A stretch of 49,643 nt of DNA from contig NZ_JACJRJ010000047.1 of assembly GCF_014697195.1 (NCBI RefSeq), positions 1-49,643 on the forward strand, read 5' to 3'. The position numbers and the translations under genes were made by a program. Below are positions 26,849 through 38,172 of the stretch, piece after piece (positions within the stretch are counted from its first letter, which is position 1; each line of letters opens with the position of its first letter). This DNA comes from Cylindrospermum sp. FACHB-282. Its GTDB lineage: Bacteria > Cyanobacteriota > Cyanobacteriia > Cyanobacteriales > Nostocaceae. The notes beneath the pieces were generated by a model that saw nothing but the letters and a program-made list of their open reading frames with translations, searched no databases and had not been told where the DNA came from.

Positions 26849-27673
26849 TCACGCATCTTTCCCCAATTTAGCCAGCAATCGGCGAATCATTACTGCATCC
26901 TCGGCATCAGGAACCTTGGCTAGATAACCTTGGAAGTCTTCTATAGCTTGGGGATAGCGATGTAGTTGATAGTAGAGAAGACCGCGATCGCGCAATTCTA
27001 TGGCTACATCAGGAAACAGGAGCAAAATTCTTTCAACAACAGCTAAACTTCTTTTTAAATCCTGTTGTTTGAGGTAAATATATTTCAAATTCGTCAGCAT
27101 CCGCGCCAAAAATTGCCGATGGCTGACTACGGCAAAAAACTCTGGTCGTAGCGTCACCGGTTGCTGATAAATTTGCTCAAGCCTTTTCTGACAATCTTGT
27201 GCAAATATTACTTCACCACTATTGAAGGCATCAACAAAAATTTCTATATCTGGAATATCTGGACGAATTAGGAAATGTCCTGGCATCCCCACCCCAACCA
27301 TTGGGAAATCAATCCTGCGGGCAACTTCCAGATAAACCAGCGCCAAAGTAATGGGAATTCCTTGACGGCGTTCAATTACATCATTTAAAAAACTGTTGCG
27401 CGGGTTGTAATAGTCTGTTTCATTACCACTAAAACCCAAATCTTCGTATAAATACTGGTTAATAGTTTGAATCAGCCGCAGCGGATAACGCGAAGATGGC
27501 AAGCGTTCCTGTAATTCCACTGCCATTGTATCAAGAGCATTGAGGTATTCCTCTGGGTCAAGATTAGGGTATTCTTCCTGAGCGATGTACAAAGCTGCCT
27601 TTGCCAAGTTGATACACTCGTCAGGTCGTTGAATCTCTTGGTAAAAATACTGTCGTGCTGAAGAGAAATTCAT
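26849..27673 (-). CDS. SirB1-like transglutaminase-fold protein with TPR tail
   Basis: 274 residues from the ATG at 27673 (MNFSSARQYFYQEI); an upstream TTG would add two. Residues ~70-180 match the SirB1 N-terminal domain: NSFLNDVIERRQGIPITLALVYLEVARR and GVGMPGHFLIRP. Family members lack the full transglutaminase catalytic triad and are probably scaffolds. Residues ~190-265 form one or two TPR-like helix pairs (RGLLYYQLHRYPQAIEDFQGYL). Function unknown. Confidence 0.85.
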   Translation of the reverse strand: MNFSSARQYFYQEIQRPDECINLAKAALYIAQEEYPNLDPEEYLNALDTMAVELQERLPSSRYPLRLIQTINQYLYEDLGFSGNETDYYNPRNSFLNDVIERRQGIPITLALVYLEVARRIDFPMVGVGMPGHFLIRPDIPDIEIFVDAFNSGEVIFAQDCQKRLEQIYQQPVTLRPEFFAVVSHRQFLARMLTNLKYIYLKQQDLKRSLAVVERILLLFPDVAIELRDRGLLYYQLHRYPQAIEDFQGYLAKVPDAEDAVMIRRLLAKLGKDA

Positions 27674-28191
27674 AAACAATAGGATGAAGCGACAGGGGTC
27701 AAAGTCAATAGTTTTCTGTATATACCCTTATGTTAAAGATATTGAGAGGATTTGGAACTATGAACCGCCAAAAATCACAGAAAAAGGAGAATGTAAAGAT
27801 GGTTCATGAAACGTCTATTTTAGAGAAAAAGTGAGAATTTATTATGGATCAAGAATAATTGCTAGATTTCATCCCTATTTTTGAGCAAAAACACCCAAAA
27901 TATCAGAATTAGTCAATAAAAAGCTTTTTAAGCGACTTCTGCCTAAACAAGATTTTCACTAAACTTCATGATTATTTTATGTATAAGCACCGCTTCTAAC
28001 TTTTGATAGATGCAGTTATAAGCCTTTTTACGTAAATGCTTTGACCCTTACTCTTCTATACTAGTAGCTTTTTTGTCAGCAAATATTCTGTGAAGTAGGC
28101 GAAAAAAGCTTTCCAAGCCTTAGATGACCGTAATAGTATCAGCAGTATTGATCGATGCCAAAAAAATTTGTTTCCAAGAGAAAATAACAGG
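27674..28191. other. Spacer before the PEP-CTERM gene
   Basis: 518 AT-rich bases. I see no frame with family features, no perfect hairpin above 8 bp and no transposon end. It contains the upstream regions of two divergent genes. Confidence 0.4.
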
Positions 28192-28839
28192 ATGGCGATT
28201 GTAAACATATTGACAAAATTATCACTAGCTACAACAGGAGCAGCAGTTGTTGCTCTGGCTGTAGCAGGAACAGCACAAGCTGGAACTCTCAATAACAGTA
28301 CCGGATTAAATAATCCTACTCAAACCATCAACTTTAATGAGTTTCCTCTTGCTCAGGGCGAGCAGGTCACAAACCAGTTCTCCAGCTTGGGAGTAACTTT
28401 TACCAATCTCTATAACCTTAGTGTACCCAATAATGTTTATCCCAAAATAGCAGGTAATACCCTCACAAACTATGATTCCAATACTTCTACTATCAATAAT
28501 CCATTTTCCATTAAATTTAACAATACTCTAACTGAAGCAGCATTTACACTGGTAACCAACCCAGGGACATCAACATTAACTGCTTGACTGAATAGTGTAG
28601 TCGTTGAAACATTTACTGCCACTACCGATATATCAGGGAATTTCTATGGGTTCACAGGTATTAACTTCGACGAAATTGTAGTTAACGCAGGAGGATTTAA
28701 TAATGCAGCTATTATTGACAACATTCAAACCTCCAAATCTGTCCCAGAACCTGCGTCTCTCATGGGTATCTTAGGCTTAGGTGTTTTCGGCATTACCTCA
28801 CTTCACAAACGCAGACAACAAGCCGCAATTAAAGCATAA
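28192..28839 (+). pseudogene. PEP-CTERM anchored secreted protein, interrupted by one in-frame stop
   Basis: A 216-codon frame with a single TGA at 28585-28587. Residues 1-32 are a signal peptide (LATTGAAVVALAVAGTAQA). The body is a beta-rich NxT-rich domain typical of PEP-CTERM proteins. After the stop the same frame continues (LNSVVVETFTATTD) to the C-terminal sorting signal VPEPASLMGILGLGVFG with the basic tail HKRRQQ. Exosortase would cut at the PEP motif and export the protein to the cell surface. The stop leaves a 131-residue product without anchor. Recent inactivation, readthrough or a sequencing error are possible. Confidence 0.8.
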
Positions 28840-29062
28840 ATCTATTATTCAATATAATTCAACCTTTGCCGTGTCAACTCCAGACATGGCATTTTTGATT
28901 GTGGGTCGGAATCAGCCCGGCTCTATTAGTCGTTTAAAATCAAGTTATTTGGAAAAATCACCCAGCTACTTTTTAAGGAATTGCTAAGGGCGTTAGTCCT
29001 CCTCCAGTGGTAGAGTGTAAGGTGACATCGCTTGATTTTATGTCTTCTAAGACCCTTTCTGA

Positions 29063-30538
<1,476 letters not shown>

Positions 30539-30540
30539 TC

Positions 30541-30570
30541 GGTAATCGGTAATTGGTAATTGGTAATCGG
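30541..30570 (+). repeat. Heptamer STRR repeat in the atpD-atpC spacer
   Basis: Four and a bit units of GGTAATC/GGTAATT, the complement of the unit in the array at 36734-36866. It sits just after the atpD stop codon inside a transcribed spacer. Confidence 0.8.
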
Positions 30571-30638
30571 TTTTCTCATTACCCATTACCTTTTTCCTAG
30601 TTACCTTTTCCCCAATCACCAATGAGCAATTAGTGAAT

Positions 30639-31052
30639 ATGCCCCTAACCGTTCGTGTAATTTCCCCAGATAAGACAGTTTGGGATGCCGTAGCTGAAGA
30701 GGTAGTTTTGCCTAGCACTACTGGTCAAGTAGGTATCCTCAGTGGACACGCGCCTCTGTTGACCGCCCTAGATACGGGTGTGATGCGAGTCCGTGCCAGC
30801 AAAAATCAAGATTGGCAAGCGATCGCACTTTTGGGTGGCTTTGCCGAAGTAGACGATGATGAAGTGACAATTCTGGTAAACAGCGCTGAACGTGGCGACA
30901 AAATTAACCTAGAAGAAGCCCGTACCGCTTTTAACGCAGCACAAACTCGCCTAAATCAGGTGGCAGCAGGCGATCGTCAAGCACAAATTCAGGCAGCCCA
31001 AGCCTACAAACGTGCCCGCGCTCGTTTTCAAGCCGCTGGCGGTTTGGTGTAA
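30639..31052 (+). CDS. atpC: ATP synthase F1 subunit epsilon
   Basis: 137 residues. N-terminal beta-sandwich ([15 protein letters not shown] and [20 protein letters not shown]) and C-terminal helical hairpin ([17 protein letters not shown]), which inhibits ATP hydrolysis in the family. The ATG at 30639 (MPLTVRVIS) fits the family; a GTG at 30633 adds two residues. It lies 100 bases after atpD and is followed by a terminator. Confidence 0.98.
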   Translation: MPLTVRVISPDKTVWDAVAEEVVLPSTTGQVGILSGHAPLLTALDTGVMRVRASKNQDWQAIALLGGFAEVDDDEVTILVNSAERGDKINLEEARTAFNAAQTRLNQVAAGDRQAQIQAAQAYKRARARFQAAGGLV

Positions 31053-31078
31053 ATCATTACTTATTAAAAATCGTATTT

Positions 31079-31113
31079 GTAGGGTCAGTCAATAGCTTGC
31101 CCTACTTTTTTTT
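31079..31113 (+). terminator. Intrinsic terminator of atpD-atpC
   Basis: GTAGGG pairs with CCCTAC around a partly paired loop, followed immediately by nine T. It starts 27 bases after the atpC stop codon. Confidence 0.8.
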
Positions 31114-31508
31114 AATGAAGATATCAGCCTTGGGAAGACTTTTAATAAGTCCTCTTTAAGGCAATAGATAATTATACAAGCTAATAAACAGTGTCAAGTC
31201 GCTTCGCTCCAATTCAAAATTCAAAATTCAAAATTCCCCGAAGGGGTTGACTTTGTTGCTTATCTTGCCCAGGACTTACGCAACTGGCATGGCTTTGTAG
31301 GGTGCGTCAGACTCGATAATTCGGTAACTATCAATAGATTTTCGATATCTGACGCACCCCACAATCTTATATTGAGTGTGACAGGTAGCTTTAGCCCTAT
31401 TGCCATTGGGCTGAATGCTGATAAAAATTACACCAAGTTTAAGAAAACTAGCTTGACCCTTGTGAAGTGATAACTTGAATAATTTAGTTGCCCTGAAGGG
31501 CACATATT
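31114..31508. repeat. Spacer with MITE-like inverted repeat
   Basis: GGGTGCGTCAGA (31300-31311) is inverted at 31348-31359 (TCTGACGCACCC), giving a 60-base hairpin-forming unit that I recognise as common in Nostoc intergenic DNA. Near 31207-31250 are copies of ATTCAAAATTC and a small CCCCGAAGGGG palindrome. No gene. Confidence 0.65.
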
Positions 31509-33623
31509 ATGAAAAGTTTTTCATCTTCCCTTGGTAAGAGTAAACAAAATAAAGTAGCTCGTTTGGCAGCCTCTGTGGTAGCGACATTAGCGCTAGCCGG
31601 CGGTATTAATTCGGCACTTGCCACTGTAAAAATACCTGCTGCAAAACAAGTTTCAGCCTCATCAGTCCAACCGGCTCAAATTGAACCCCCCACTACCCAG
31701 TTAGCAACCAGCCAGACTCAATATCAAGCAATGGGAATCGAGCCGTTTACGCTGATTCCTATTGTGTTAGTAGGTGGTTTCGTCATCTTTATCCCCCTAT
31801 TCTTTGGCGGACTGGTGGTCATCAGTGAACGTGAAGTCGGCATTGTGGTGAGAAAGTTTACCCTTTCCGGGCGTGGACTGCCTGCCGGACGGTTGATTGC
31901 CCTCGACGGTGAAGCAGGCTTGCAGGCAGATACTCTAGCGCCTGGTTGGCACTGGGGTTATTGGCCTTGGCAGTATTCGGTGCGAAAAGAGTCGGTAGTT
32001 GTTGTCCCCCAAGGTGAAATCGCCTTAATTGTGGCAGCAGATGGCGCATCCAACCCACCGGAGCGGATACTGGGTAAAATAGTTGATTGTGACAATTTCC
32101 AAGATGCCCGGAAATTCCTCACCCACGGTGGGGAAAAAGGTCGGCAAATGGGTTTTCTCACAGCAGGTACATACCGCATCAACACTGCTCTGTTTAAAAT
32201 CATCATTGCGTCAAATGCCTCTACTCAGGGGATGAATCCAGAACATTTGCGGGTGTACAACCTGGCATCTGATAAAGTGGGTATCGTCACCACCCTGGAT
32301 GGTTTGCCCATTACCGCTGGTGAACTGGCAGGCCCCATCATTAACGGACACGATAACTTTCAGAATGGTCAGAAATTTATTAACGGTGGTGGAAGACGGG
32401 GTTTGCAAGAGCAGACTTTACTTTCTGGTTCTTGGAACTTAAATCCTTGGTTTGTTCAGGTTGAACAAGTGCCGATGACAGAAATTCCGATTGGGTATGT
32501 GGGGGTGGTGATTTCCTTCGTTGGTAAAGCGAATCAAGATGTCAGCGGTGCAGCTTTCACCCACGGTAACTTGGTGAATCAGGGACATAAGGGTGTGTGG
32601 GTGGAACCTCTGTATCCTGGTAAGCATCCGATTAATTCTCGGATTATGAAGATTGAATTGGTGCCAACGACCAACATCGTTTTAAACTGGTCAGGTCGCA
32701 CCGAACGCCACAGCTATGATGCTAAACTAGCATCCCTAACGGTGCGATCGCGTGATGGGTTTGCTTTTGATTTGGAAGTAGCGCAAATTATCCATGTCGG
32801 TGCTTTAGATGCCCCAAAGGTAATTTCCCGCGTTGGTGTGATGCAAAATTTGGTAGACCATGTACTAGAACCTACCATCGGCAACTATTTCCGCAACTCT
32901 GCTCAAGACTATACTGTATTAGACTTCCTCACTGCCCGGAGTGAACGACAAGCAGAAGCGGCTGATTATATTAAAACAGCACTGCGGGCTTATGACGTGC
33001 AAGCGATTGACACCCTCATCGGTGATATTCAGCCGCCAGCAACGCTAATGCAAACACAGACAGACCGGAAAATTGCGGAAGAAGAACGCAAAACTTATGA
33101 AGTCCAGCAGATGGCGCAAACCCAACGTCAGCAACTTGTCCGGGAGACAGCCTTGGCTAATATTCAGCAAGAAATGGTGAAATCTGAGCAGAGTGTGCAG
33201 ATTGCTGACTTGAAAGCCCAAGCGCAAATTAAGCAGGCCAATGGTGAGGCAGAATCAACAAAAATGCGGGCAATTGCCGAAGCTGAAGGTATTCGAGCCA
33301 CAGGTAACGCTAAAGCCGAAACCTATCGTGCTGGTGTGGAAGCTTTGGGTTCACAAGGTTACACAGCAATGCAGTTGATGCAAATTATTGGTGATGGTCA
33401 TGTCCGCCTAATTCCCGATATCCTTGTTGGTGGCAGCAACGGCAGCACTAACGGTTTGGTGGATGGGCTGCTGTCGATGATTTTGTGGAATCAAAATCAA
33501 ACTGGTAAGCCAGGTGAAGGCACACCCACGCCTTTGCACACACAACCTGTAGTTAGTAAAACACAAGCGATCGCACAAAATGGTAATCCGCCTATAGTTC
33601 TGGAATTACCGACAGATAAGTAA
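31509..33623 (+). CDS. Large flotillin-like SPFH protein with N-terminal beta repeats
   Basis: 704 residues. Residues 1-39 look like a signal or first membrane segment, and 80-105 is a clear membrane helix (LIPIVLVGGFVIFIPLFFGG). Residues ~127-392 hold repeated modules of the type DNFQ-x5-FL-x2-GG-x2-G-x-Q-x3-L-x2-G-x4-N, best seen at 188-230 and 275-315. The SPFH domain follows (~390-520, LTVRSRDGFAFDLEVAQIIHV). Residues 525-640 are an Ala/Glu/Gln coiled coil with EAESTKMRAIAEAEGIRATG as in flotillins. A membrane-organising scaffold is likely. No NfeD partner adjacent. Confidence 0.85.
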   Translation: MKSFSSSLGKSKQNKVARLAASVVATLALAGGINSALATVKIPAAKQVSASSVQPAQIEPPTTQLATSQTQYQAMGIEPFTLIPIVLVGGFVIFIPLFFGGLVVISEREVGIVVRKFTLSGRGLPAGRLIALDGEAGLQADTLAPGWHWGYWPWQYSVRKESVVVVPQGEIALIVAADGASNPPERILGKIVDCDNFQDARKFLTHGGEKGRQMGFLTAGTYRINTALFKIIIASNASTQGMNPEHLRVYNLASDKVGIVTTLDGLPITAGELAGPIINGHDNFQNGQKFINGGGRRGLQEQTLLSGSWNLNPWFVQVEQVPMTEIPIGYVGVVISFVGKANQDVSGAAFTHGNLVNQGHKGVWVEPLYPGKHPINSRIMKIELVPTTNIVLNWSGRTERHSYDAKLASLTVRSRDGFAFDLEVAQIIHVGALDAPKVISRVGVMQNLVDHVLEPTIGNYFRNSAQDYTVLDFLTARSERQAEAADYIKTALRAYDVQAIDTLIGDIQPPATLMQTQTDRKIAEEERKTYEVQQMAQTQRQQLVRETALANIQQEMVKSEQSVQIADLKAQAQIKQANGEAESTKMRAIAEAEGIRATGNAKAETYRAGVEALGSQGYTAMQLMQIIGDGHVRLIPDILVGGSNGSTNGLVDGLLSMILWNQNQTGKPGEGTPTPLHTQPVVSKTQAIAQNGNPPIVLELPTDK

Positions 33624-33901
33624 CATCTTCTGTTATAGCAACGGACAGGAAGCTTAGGACAACAATCAGTTCACAATGTACGCTTGTTGAAGGTGTCTAC
33701 CGCCGGCTTGTCCTAACGGCTTTGTCTACTGCTATAGTTGTAAAACTTACCCATCAAGTAATAAATGTAGGGGCAATTCACGAATTGCCCTTACAGAAAA
33801 TCAAGGGTTTCACATCATTTTTGCGTAAGTCCTATAAGCAAACAACTGACATTTGCAGACAAATTATTTTTTGTGGGGTGGGACAAAAAGCCCACCCTGT
33901 A
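33624..33901. repeat. Spacer with two short inverted repeats
   Basis: GGGCAATTC-AC-GAATTGCCC (33771-33790) and GGGTGGG-ACAAAAAG-CCCACCC (33876-33897) are small hairpin units of the dispersed Nostoc type. They are read through by the frame of the WD40 remnant, which is why its N-terminus is not believed. Confidence 0.65.
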
Positions 33902-34294
33902 ACTTTGGTAGAAAATTGTGCTGATACAAGAACGTTATTAAGCACCCTTTCAGGTCACCCATGGGCGGTTTTGACAGTCGCTTTTAGTCCCGACGGAAAA
34001 ATTTTGGCCACGGGTAGCGACGATAACACAATTAAATTCTGGAACATCAACACTGGTCAGCTAATTGGCACACTTTTAGTCCATTCTTCGTCGGTTGTGG
34101 CGTTGGCTTTGACTGCTGATGGTGAAACGCTGATCAGTGCAAGTTGGGATAAGACAGTTAAACTCTGGAGGGTCAGCAGAGCCGAAGAAATTACTACTGC
34201 CGTTGCTGTTAGCCCTGTTGCACAATTGATTGCAAGTGGCAGCAGGGACAAGACCATGAAACTATGGCAACTTGTGGAACAGCAGGGGAGTTAA
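33902..34294 (+). pseudogene. WD40-repeat protein remnant
   Basis: About 130 codons with two good WD40 blades, VLTVAFSPDGKILATGSDDNT/IKFWNINTG and ALALTADGETLISASWDKTVKLW, and a degenerate third that ends in SGSRDKTMKLWQL. A propeller needs about seven blades, and genuine cyanobacterial WD40 proteins are several hundred residues. The frame runs upstream only through repeat DNA. It is read as the 3' end of a lost gene; a tiny functional protein is unlikely. Confidence 0.7.
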
Positions 34295-34305
34295 TTAGAC
34301 AAGAA

Positions 34306-34605
34306 TCAAGCGCTACCTGTAAAGGCAACTTCTGGGAATTTGGATTGTGCTTCTACCATGGGACGGTTTCTGCCTTCCTCTTGCCAGTAGTTAATCACTT
34401 CTGTTGCTTTGTTGAGCAACTCGACGCGATCAAGGTCAGTAATCCAGTGTTTTGACTCTAGCTCTTTTTTTAGCTCTTCCCAGGCATCATTTCTGGGCCA
34501 GAAAAAGTACTTAGTCAAAGGACTGGTGCCTTTGCCGACAACTTGATCGACTGCTAGGGCGACGTTTTCGTCTAACCAAAGAATTTTTAAAATGAACTTG
34601 GTCAA
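34306..34605 (-). CDS. 30S ribosomal protein PSRP-3 (Ycf65-like)
   Basis: 99 residues. The family signature is [22 protein letters not shown], followed by [21 protein letters not shown] and the C-terminal half [23 protein letters not shown]-3 is a small-subunit ribosomal protein found in cyanobacteria and plastids. The start is a TTG (MTKFIL), supported by GGAGG five bases upstream; there is no ATG in a suitable position. It converges on the WD40 remnant. Confidence 0.93.
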   Translation of the reverse strand: MTKFILKILWLDENVALAVDQVVGKGTSPLTKYFFWPRNDAWEELKKELESKHWITDLDRVELLNKATEVINYWQEEGRNRPMVEAQSKFPEVAFTGSA

Positions 34606-34841
34606 TTACACCTCCGGGAAATATCCGGGTTTTACTTACTAATTTTGCGATCGGCACCAGCGGGGATGACGACAAATTCGCCTTTTCCATACACGCTTGG
34701 CGATGCCTGGGTTGGGCTATGCCAACGCCTATTTTAACCCAATACCTCACGAGATGACGAGATAGTCATTGGGAATTGGTCAATAGTTGACAGTCTACAG
34801 CCAAAAAAACAAAAATAAACAATCTTAAATTTAACTAATCC
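34606..34841. other. Spacer upstream of PSRP-3 with a possible gene remnant
   Basis: On the minus strand a short frame ends VYGKGEFVVIPAGADRKISK (stop near 34636), which looks protein-like but is interrupted upstream by stops and a GGCGTTGGCATAGCC repeat. I cannot name it. It may be the tail of a lost gene that once preceded PSRP-3. Confidence 0.3.
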
Positions 34842-35630
34842 ATGACTCAACCAACAAGAGCTATCGTTGTTTTCGATATTGACGGGGTTGTGCGCGATGT
34901 CGGTGGCTCCTATCGCCGAGCGCTCGCTGATACTGTAGAGCATTTTACCGCCCAAGCCTATCGCCCAACATCACTAGATATTGACCAGTTGAAATCTGAA
35001 GGCATCTGGAATAACGATTGGGAAGCCTCCCAAGAATTCATTTACCGCTACTTTCAAACTCAAGGGCAGACCCGCGAACAACTACAACTGGACTACAAAA
35101 CAATTGTGGCTTTTTTTCAATCCCGTTACCGAGGCACAGACCCTGAAAATTGGACAGGGTATATCTGTAATGAACCTTTACTGCTACAGCCTAGCTATTT
35201 AGATCAACTTACCCAAGCTGGGATTTCCTGGGGATTTTTTAGTGGTGCTACTCGTGCTTCTGCTACTTATGTTTTAGAAAAACGCCTGGGCTTGCAGTCT
35301 CCATTATTGATTGCAATGGAAGATGCACCGGGTAAACCTGACCCCACTGGACTTTTCACCACCATTCGCCAGTTAGAAAATGGACTTGACAACAGACGAA
35401 CTATATTGTATGTGGGGGATACGGTAGCAGATATGTACACCGTAGAAAAAGCGCGGGCTTTGGATGATTCTCGTACTTGGATTGGAATAGGAATTTTACC
35501 ACCCCACGTCCAGGAAACAGCGGCCCGTCGTGATGCCTATGAATCGTCACTAATCGCAGCTGGAGCAGCGGTGGTTTTTAGCAACGTCCAGGAATTGACT
35601 CCTCGACAAATTCAGGCACTGGAAAGCTGA
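34842..35630 (+). CDS. HAD-superfamily hydrolase (TIGR01548-type)
   Basis: 262 residues. Motif I is VFDIDGVVRD with the nucleophile Asp, motif II is FFSGATRAS, motif III lies around KPDPTGLF, and motif IV is YVGDTVADM. The long insert between motifs I and II is the cap domain. I recall such proteins as a cyanobacterial/archaeal TIGR01548 family once thought related to histidinol phosphatase; the substrate is unknown. The ATG at 34842 is used. Single gene. Confidence 0.85.
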   Translation: MTQPTRAIVVFDIDGVVRDVGGSYRRALADTVEHFTAQAYRPTSLDIDQLKSEGIWNNDWEASQEFIYRYFQTQGQTREQLQLDYKTIVAFFQSRYRGTDPENWTGYICNEPLLLQPSYLDQLTQAGISWGFFSGATRASATYVLEKRLGLQSPLLIAMEDAPGKPDPTGLFTTIRQLENGLDNRRTILYVGDTVADMYTVEKARALDDSRTWIGIGILPPHVQETAARRDAYESSLIAAGAAVVFSNVQELTPRQIQALES

Positions 35631-35853
35631 AACGCCCCATTAATATTTTCTGGGCAATAACTTGTAATAGTTGTTACTAAAAATTATTACTTAGACTCTC
35701 CTGTTTCGGTTAAGGCCTCAGTTCTACAAATAGCAAATAACTATGAAAGTATTTGATGGACCAAAAACTCCCGCCTTTTTACAAGAAACAGACGGGAGTT
35801 TGAAAGCCCCGGAGAAACAGGCGCACAGCGCCATATTAGGAATATAAATGCCT

Positions 35854-36660
35854 CTACTGGAGTTTCAAGAACTTATCCAAAGCTGCCACCATGCTGGGAG
35901 GCCAACGGCGGATATTTGTCACCCAGTCCATATCTTTATAGCGGCTATCAAGTCCATAGGCGGCTACCCAGTTGCTTTCGGCTTCGCCTTTTTGTCCAGC
36001 TACCCAGTAGGCTGCTGTCAAGGCGGCACGCATATCGGCAAACTTGGGATATCTGCGGACGATATTCCGCATCTCGCGGATAGCTTGGTCTATTTGACTA
36101 GTTTCATACAAGGCAAGGGCATAGTTGGCACGGGCAAAAGCAAAATTTGGGGCGATTTCCGTTGCTTTTTTGTAGTCGGCGATCGCATCAAGCCATTTCC
36201 CTAAACCTGCTTTGGCATTGCCGCGATTATTATAAGCCATTGCATCATTGGGATCTAGTTCTAAAACACGATTATAATCGGCGATCGCATCAACCCATTT
36301 TCCTAAACCCTCTAACGCCGTACCACGGTTTAAATAAGGGTCTGTTACATTGGGGGCTAGTTCTATAGCTTTGTTGTAATCTGTCAGTGCTGCTTGCAAT
36401 TTATTCTGACTAACGCGGGAATTTCCCCGATTACTCCACGCCCCGGCATTAGTGGGAAACGAATCTATAATCTCTGTCCAATAGCGTTCGGCCGTCGCAA
36501 AATCACCTTTATTCGTGGCTACAAAAGCTCGAGTTGCCAACTCATCCCCTTGTTGTAACTGCTCTTGAGTAATATTTGGTGGTTGGGATTGTGCCATAAC
36601 TGGTGTACCCCAGCCAAACACAAGTAACAGACTGAGAAAAATACCAATTAATTTAATCAT
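35854..36660 (-). CDS. Secreted TPR-repeat protein
   Basis: 268 residues. A signal peptide (LIGIFLSLLLVFGWGTPVMA) ends near residue 23. About five TPR units follow, of the type AWSNRGNSRVSQNKLQAALTDYNKAIEL, PYLNRGTALEGLGKWVDAIADYNRVLEL and AYNNRGNAKAGLGKWLDAIADYKKATEI; the last two are nearly identical and probably arose by internal duplication. A periplasmic or lumenal adaptor is expected. Related proteins are common in cyanobacteria; no partner can be named. Confidence 0.88.
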   Translation of the reverse strand: MIKLIGIFLSLLLVFGWGTPVMAQSQPPNITQEQLQQGDELATRAFVATNKGDFATAERYWTEIIDSFPTNAGAWSNRGNSRVSQNKLQAALTDYNKAIELAPNVTDPYLNRGTALEGLGKWVDAIADYNRVLELDPNDAMAYNNRGNAKAGLGKWLDAIADYKKATEIAPNFAFARANYALALYETSQIDQAIREMRNIVRRYPKFADMRAALTAAYWVAGQKGEAESNWVAAYGLDSRYKDMDWVTNIRRWPPSMVAALDKFLKLQ

Positions 36661-36733
36661 TTAGCTCTTTGTGGTGTGCAATCCAAAATTAATCATAGGG
36701 CATTGGTGATTGGTGATTGGTGATTAGAAAAAA

Positions 36734-36866
36734 CCGATTACCGATTACCGATTACCAATTACCGATTACCGATTACCGATTACCGATTACCAATTACCGA
36801 TTACCGATTACCGATTACCGATTACCGATTACCGATTACCGATTACCGATTACCGATTACCGATTA
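36734..36866 (+). repeat. STRR array, 19 tandem CCGATTA heptamers
   Basis: 133 bases made of exactly 19 seven-base units, all CCGATTA except units 4 and 9 (CCAATTA). This is a short tandemly repeated repetitive sequence of the kind known from heterocystous cyanobacteria. It lies just after the ruvB stop codon, between ruvB and the TPR gene. The same unit in complement is seen at 30541-30570, and a variant at 46234-46275. Confidence 0.95.
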
Positions 36867-36875
36867 CCCAGTCCT

Positions 36876-37976
36876 TCACAGCAAAGACAACTGTTGATTA
36901 GGCGGCTTGAATCCCAAATGCTTATATGCAGCGGTTGTTGCCAACCTACCACGGTGAGTCCGGCTTAAATAGCCAATCTGCATGAGGTAAGGTTCATATA
37001 CTTCTTCAATTGTTTGGGTATCTTCACCTGTGGCGGCGGCGATTGTTTCTAACCCGACTGGGCCACCATTAAATTGTTCAATAATCACACTTAGCATCCG
37101 GCGGTCTGTCCAATCTAAACCGCAGGGATCTACTTGAAATAGATGCAGTGCTTCGGCGGCAACAGTTTCTGTAATTTCTCCTAATTTTTTTACCTCTGCA
37201 TAATCACGGACTCGCTTTAGTAGGCGATTAGCAATACGTGGTGTGCCTCTAGCACGTCGGGCAATTTCGGCGGCACCATCTTCCCTAACGGGGGTTTGGA
37301 GAAATTGAGCGGTTCGCAGTACAATCTGGCTGAGTTCATCAACTTCATAAAATCGCAGTTTTTGAATTAAGCCGAAGCGATCGCGTAGTGGTGAAGTCAG
37401 GGCACCTGCACGAGTTGTTGCCCCCACTAGGGTAAATTGTACCAAGGGTATACTTCTAATGCGAGCGCTAGAACCCTTGCCCACAGTAATATCTAAGCGA
37501 TAATCCTCCATCGCTGGATAGAGAATTTCTTCAGTCATGCGCGAGAGGCGATGAATTTCATCAACAAATAAAATATCTCCAGGTTTGAGGTTTACCAATA
37601 GCCCGACTATATCCCGTGGACGTTCTAGGGCTGGCGCACTGGTAATTTTATAGTTGACCCCCATCTCCGAGGCTAAAATCATCGCCATTGTGGTTTTACC
37701 CAACCCCGGTGGGCCATACAACAATAAATGATCCAGCACTTGACCCCTAGACTTAGCCGCTTTGATGGCAATATCCAGCACGTCCTTTAAGTCTTTTTGG
37801 CCAATATAATCAGCAAATCGCTGGGGACGAATACTATCTTCCTGCTTACCTTGTTCATCAATAGCGGCTTCGGGTTGCAGCATATTTTGCTGGGGGGGTG
37901 CTGTCACCGACTCTCGACGCTGTTTTGGTTGTCTGTCGGGATCTGGAGGCTGTTTTTTCGAGGAGATGATCGCCAT
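36876..37976 (-). CDS. ruvB: Holliday junction branch migration helicase subunit RuvB
   Basis: 366 residues, the hexameric motor that works with RuvA to move Holliday junctions. Walker A is GPPGLGKT (88-95), Walker B is [11 protein letters not shown], sensor 1 is LVGATTRAG, arginine finger region [10 protein letters not shown]. The C-terminal winged helix ends near [18 protein letters not shown]. The N-terminal ~45 residues ([16 protein letters not shown]) are a charged extension seen in Nostoc RuvB. The ATG at 37976 fits. Confidence 0.98.
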   Translation of the reverse strand: MAIISSKKQPPDPDRQPKQRRESVTAPPQQNMLQPEAAIDEQGKQEDSIRPQRFADYIGQKDLKDVLDIAIKAAKSRGQVLDHLLLYGPPGLGKTTMAMILASEMGVNYKITSAPALERPRDIVGLLVNLKPGDILFVDEIHRLSRMTEEILYPAMEDYRLDITVGKGSSARIRSIPLVQFTLVGATTRAGALTSPLRDRFGLIQKLRFYEVDELSQIVLRTAQFLQTPVREDGAAEIARRARGTPRIANRLLKRVRDYAEVKKLGEITETVAAEALHLFQVDPCGLDWTDRRMLSVIIEQFNGGPVGLETIAAATGEDTQTIEEVYEPYLMQIGYLSRTHRGRLATTAAYKHLGFKPPNQQLSLL

Positions 37977-38172
37977 AACTCAGCTATTGGGGTTTGGGTT
38001 TTGGGTTTTGGGGATTAGGGATTGGGGTTTGGAAAATTCTTCCCCAGTCTCCAGTCCCCCATTTACGCCGTAATCAGGAGAATAAGCAAGGATGAGAAAA
38101 TTTTCGGCTGGAAACACGCAAGGCAATTTAGAATTTAAATTCTAGACAATTACCGGGAGTGCAAAATTTATT

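Noticed and set aside
33722-33901. N-terminal extension of the WD40 remnant
   Set aside because: The frame crosses two dispersed hairpin repeats, so the first 60 codons are not believable.
36734-36866. Could the tandem array be a CRISPR?
   Set aside because: Units are 7 bases with no spacers; it is a simple heptamer array.
36717-36968. 83-codon frame full of ITDYRLP repeats
   Set aside because: It is a translation of the heptamer STRR array, not a gene.
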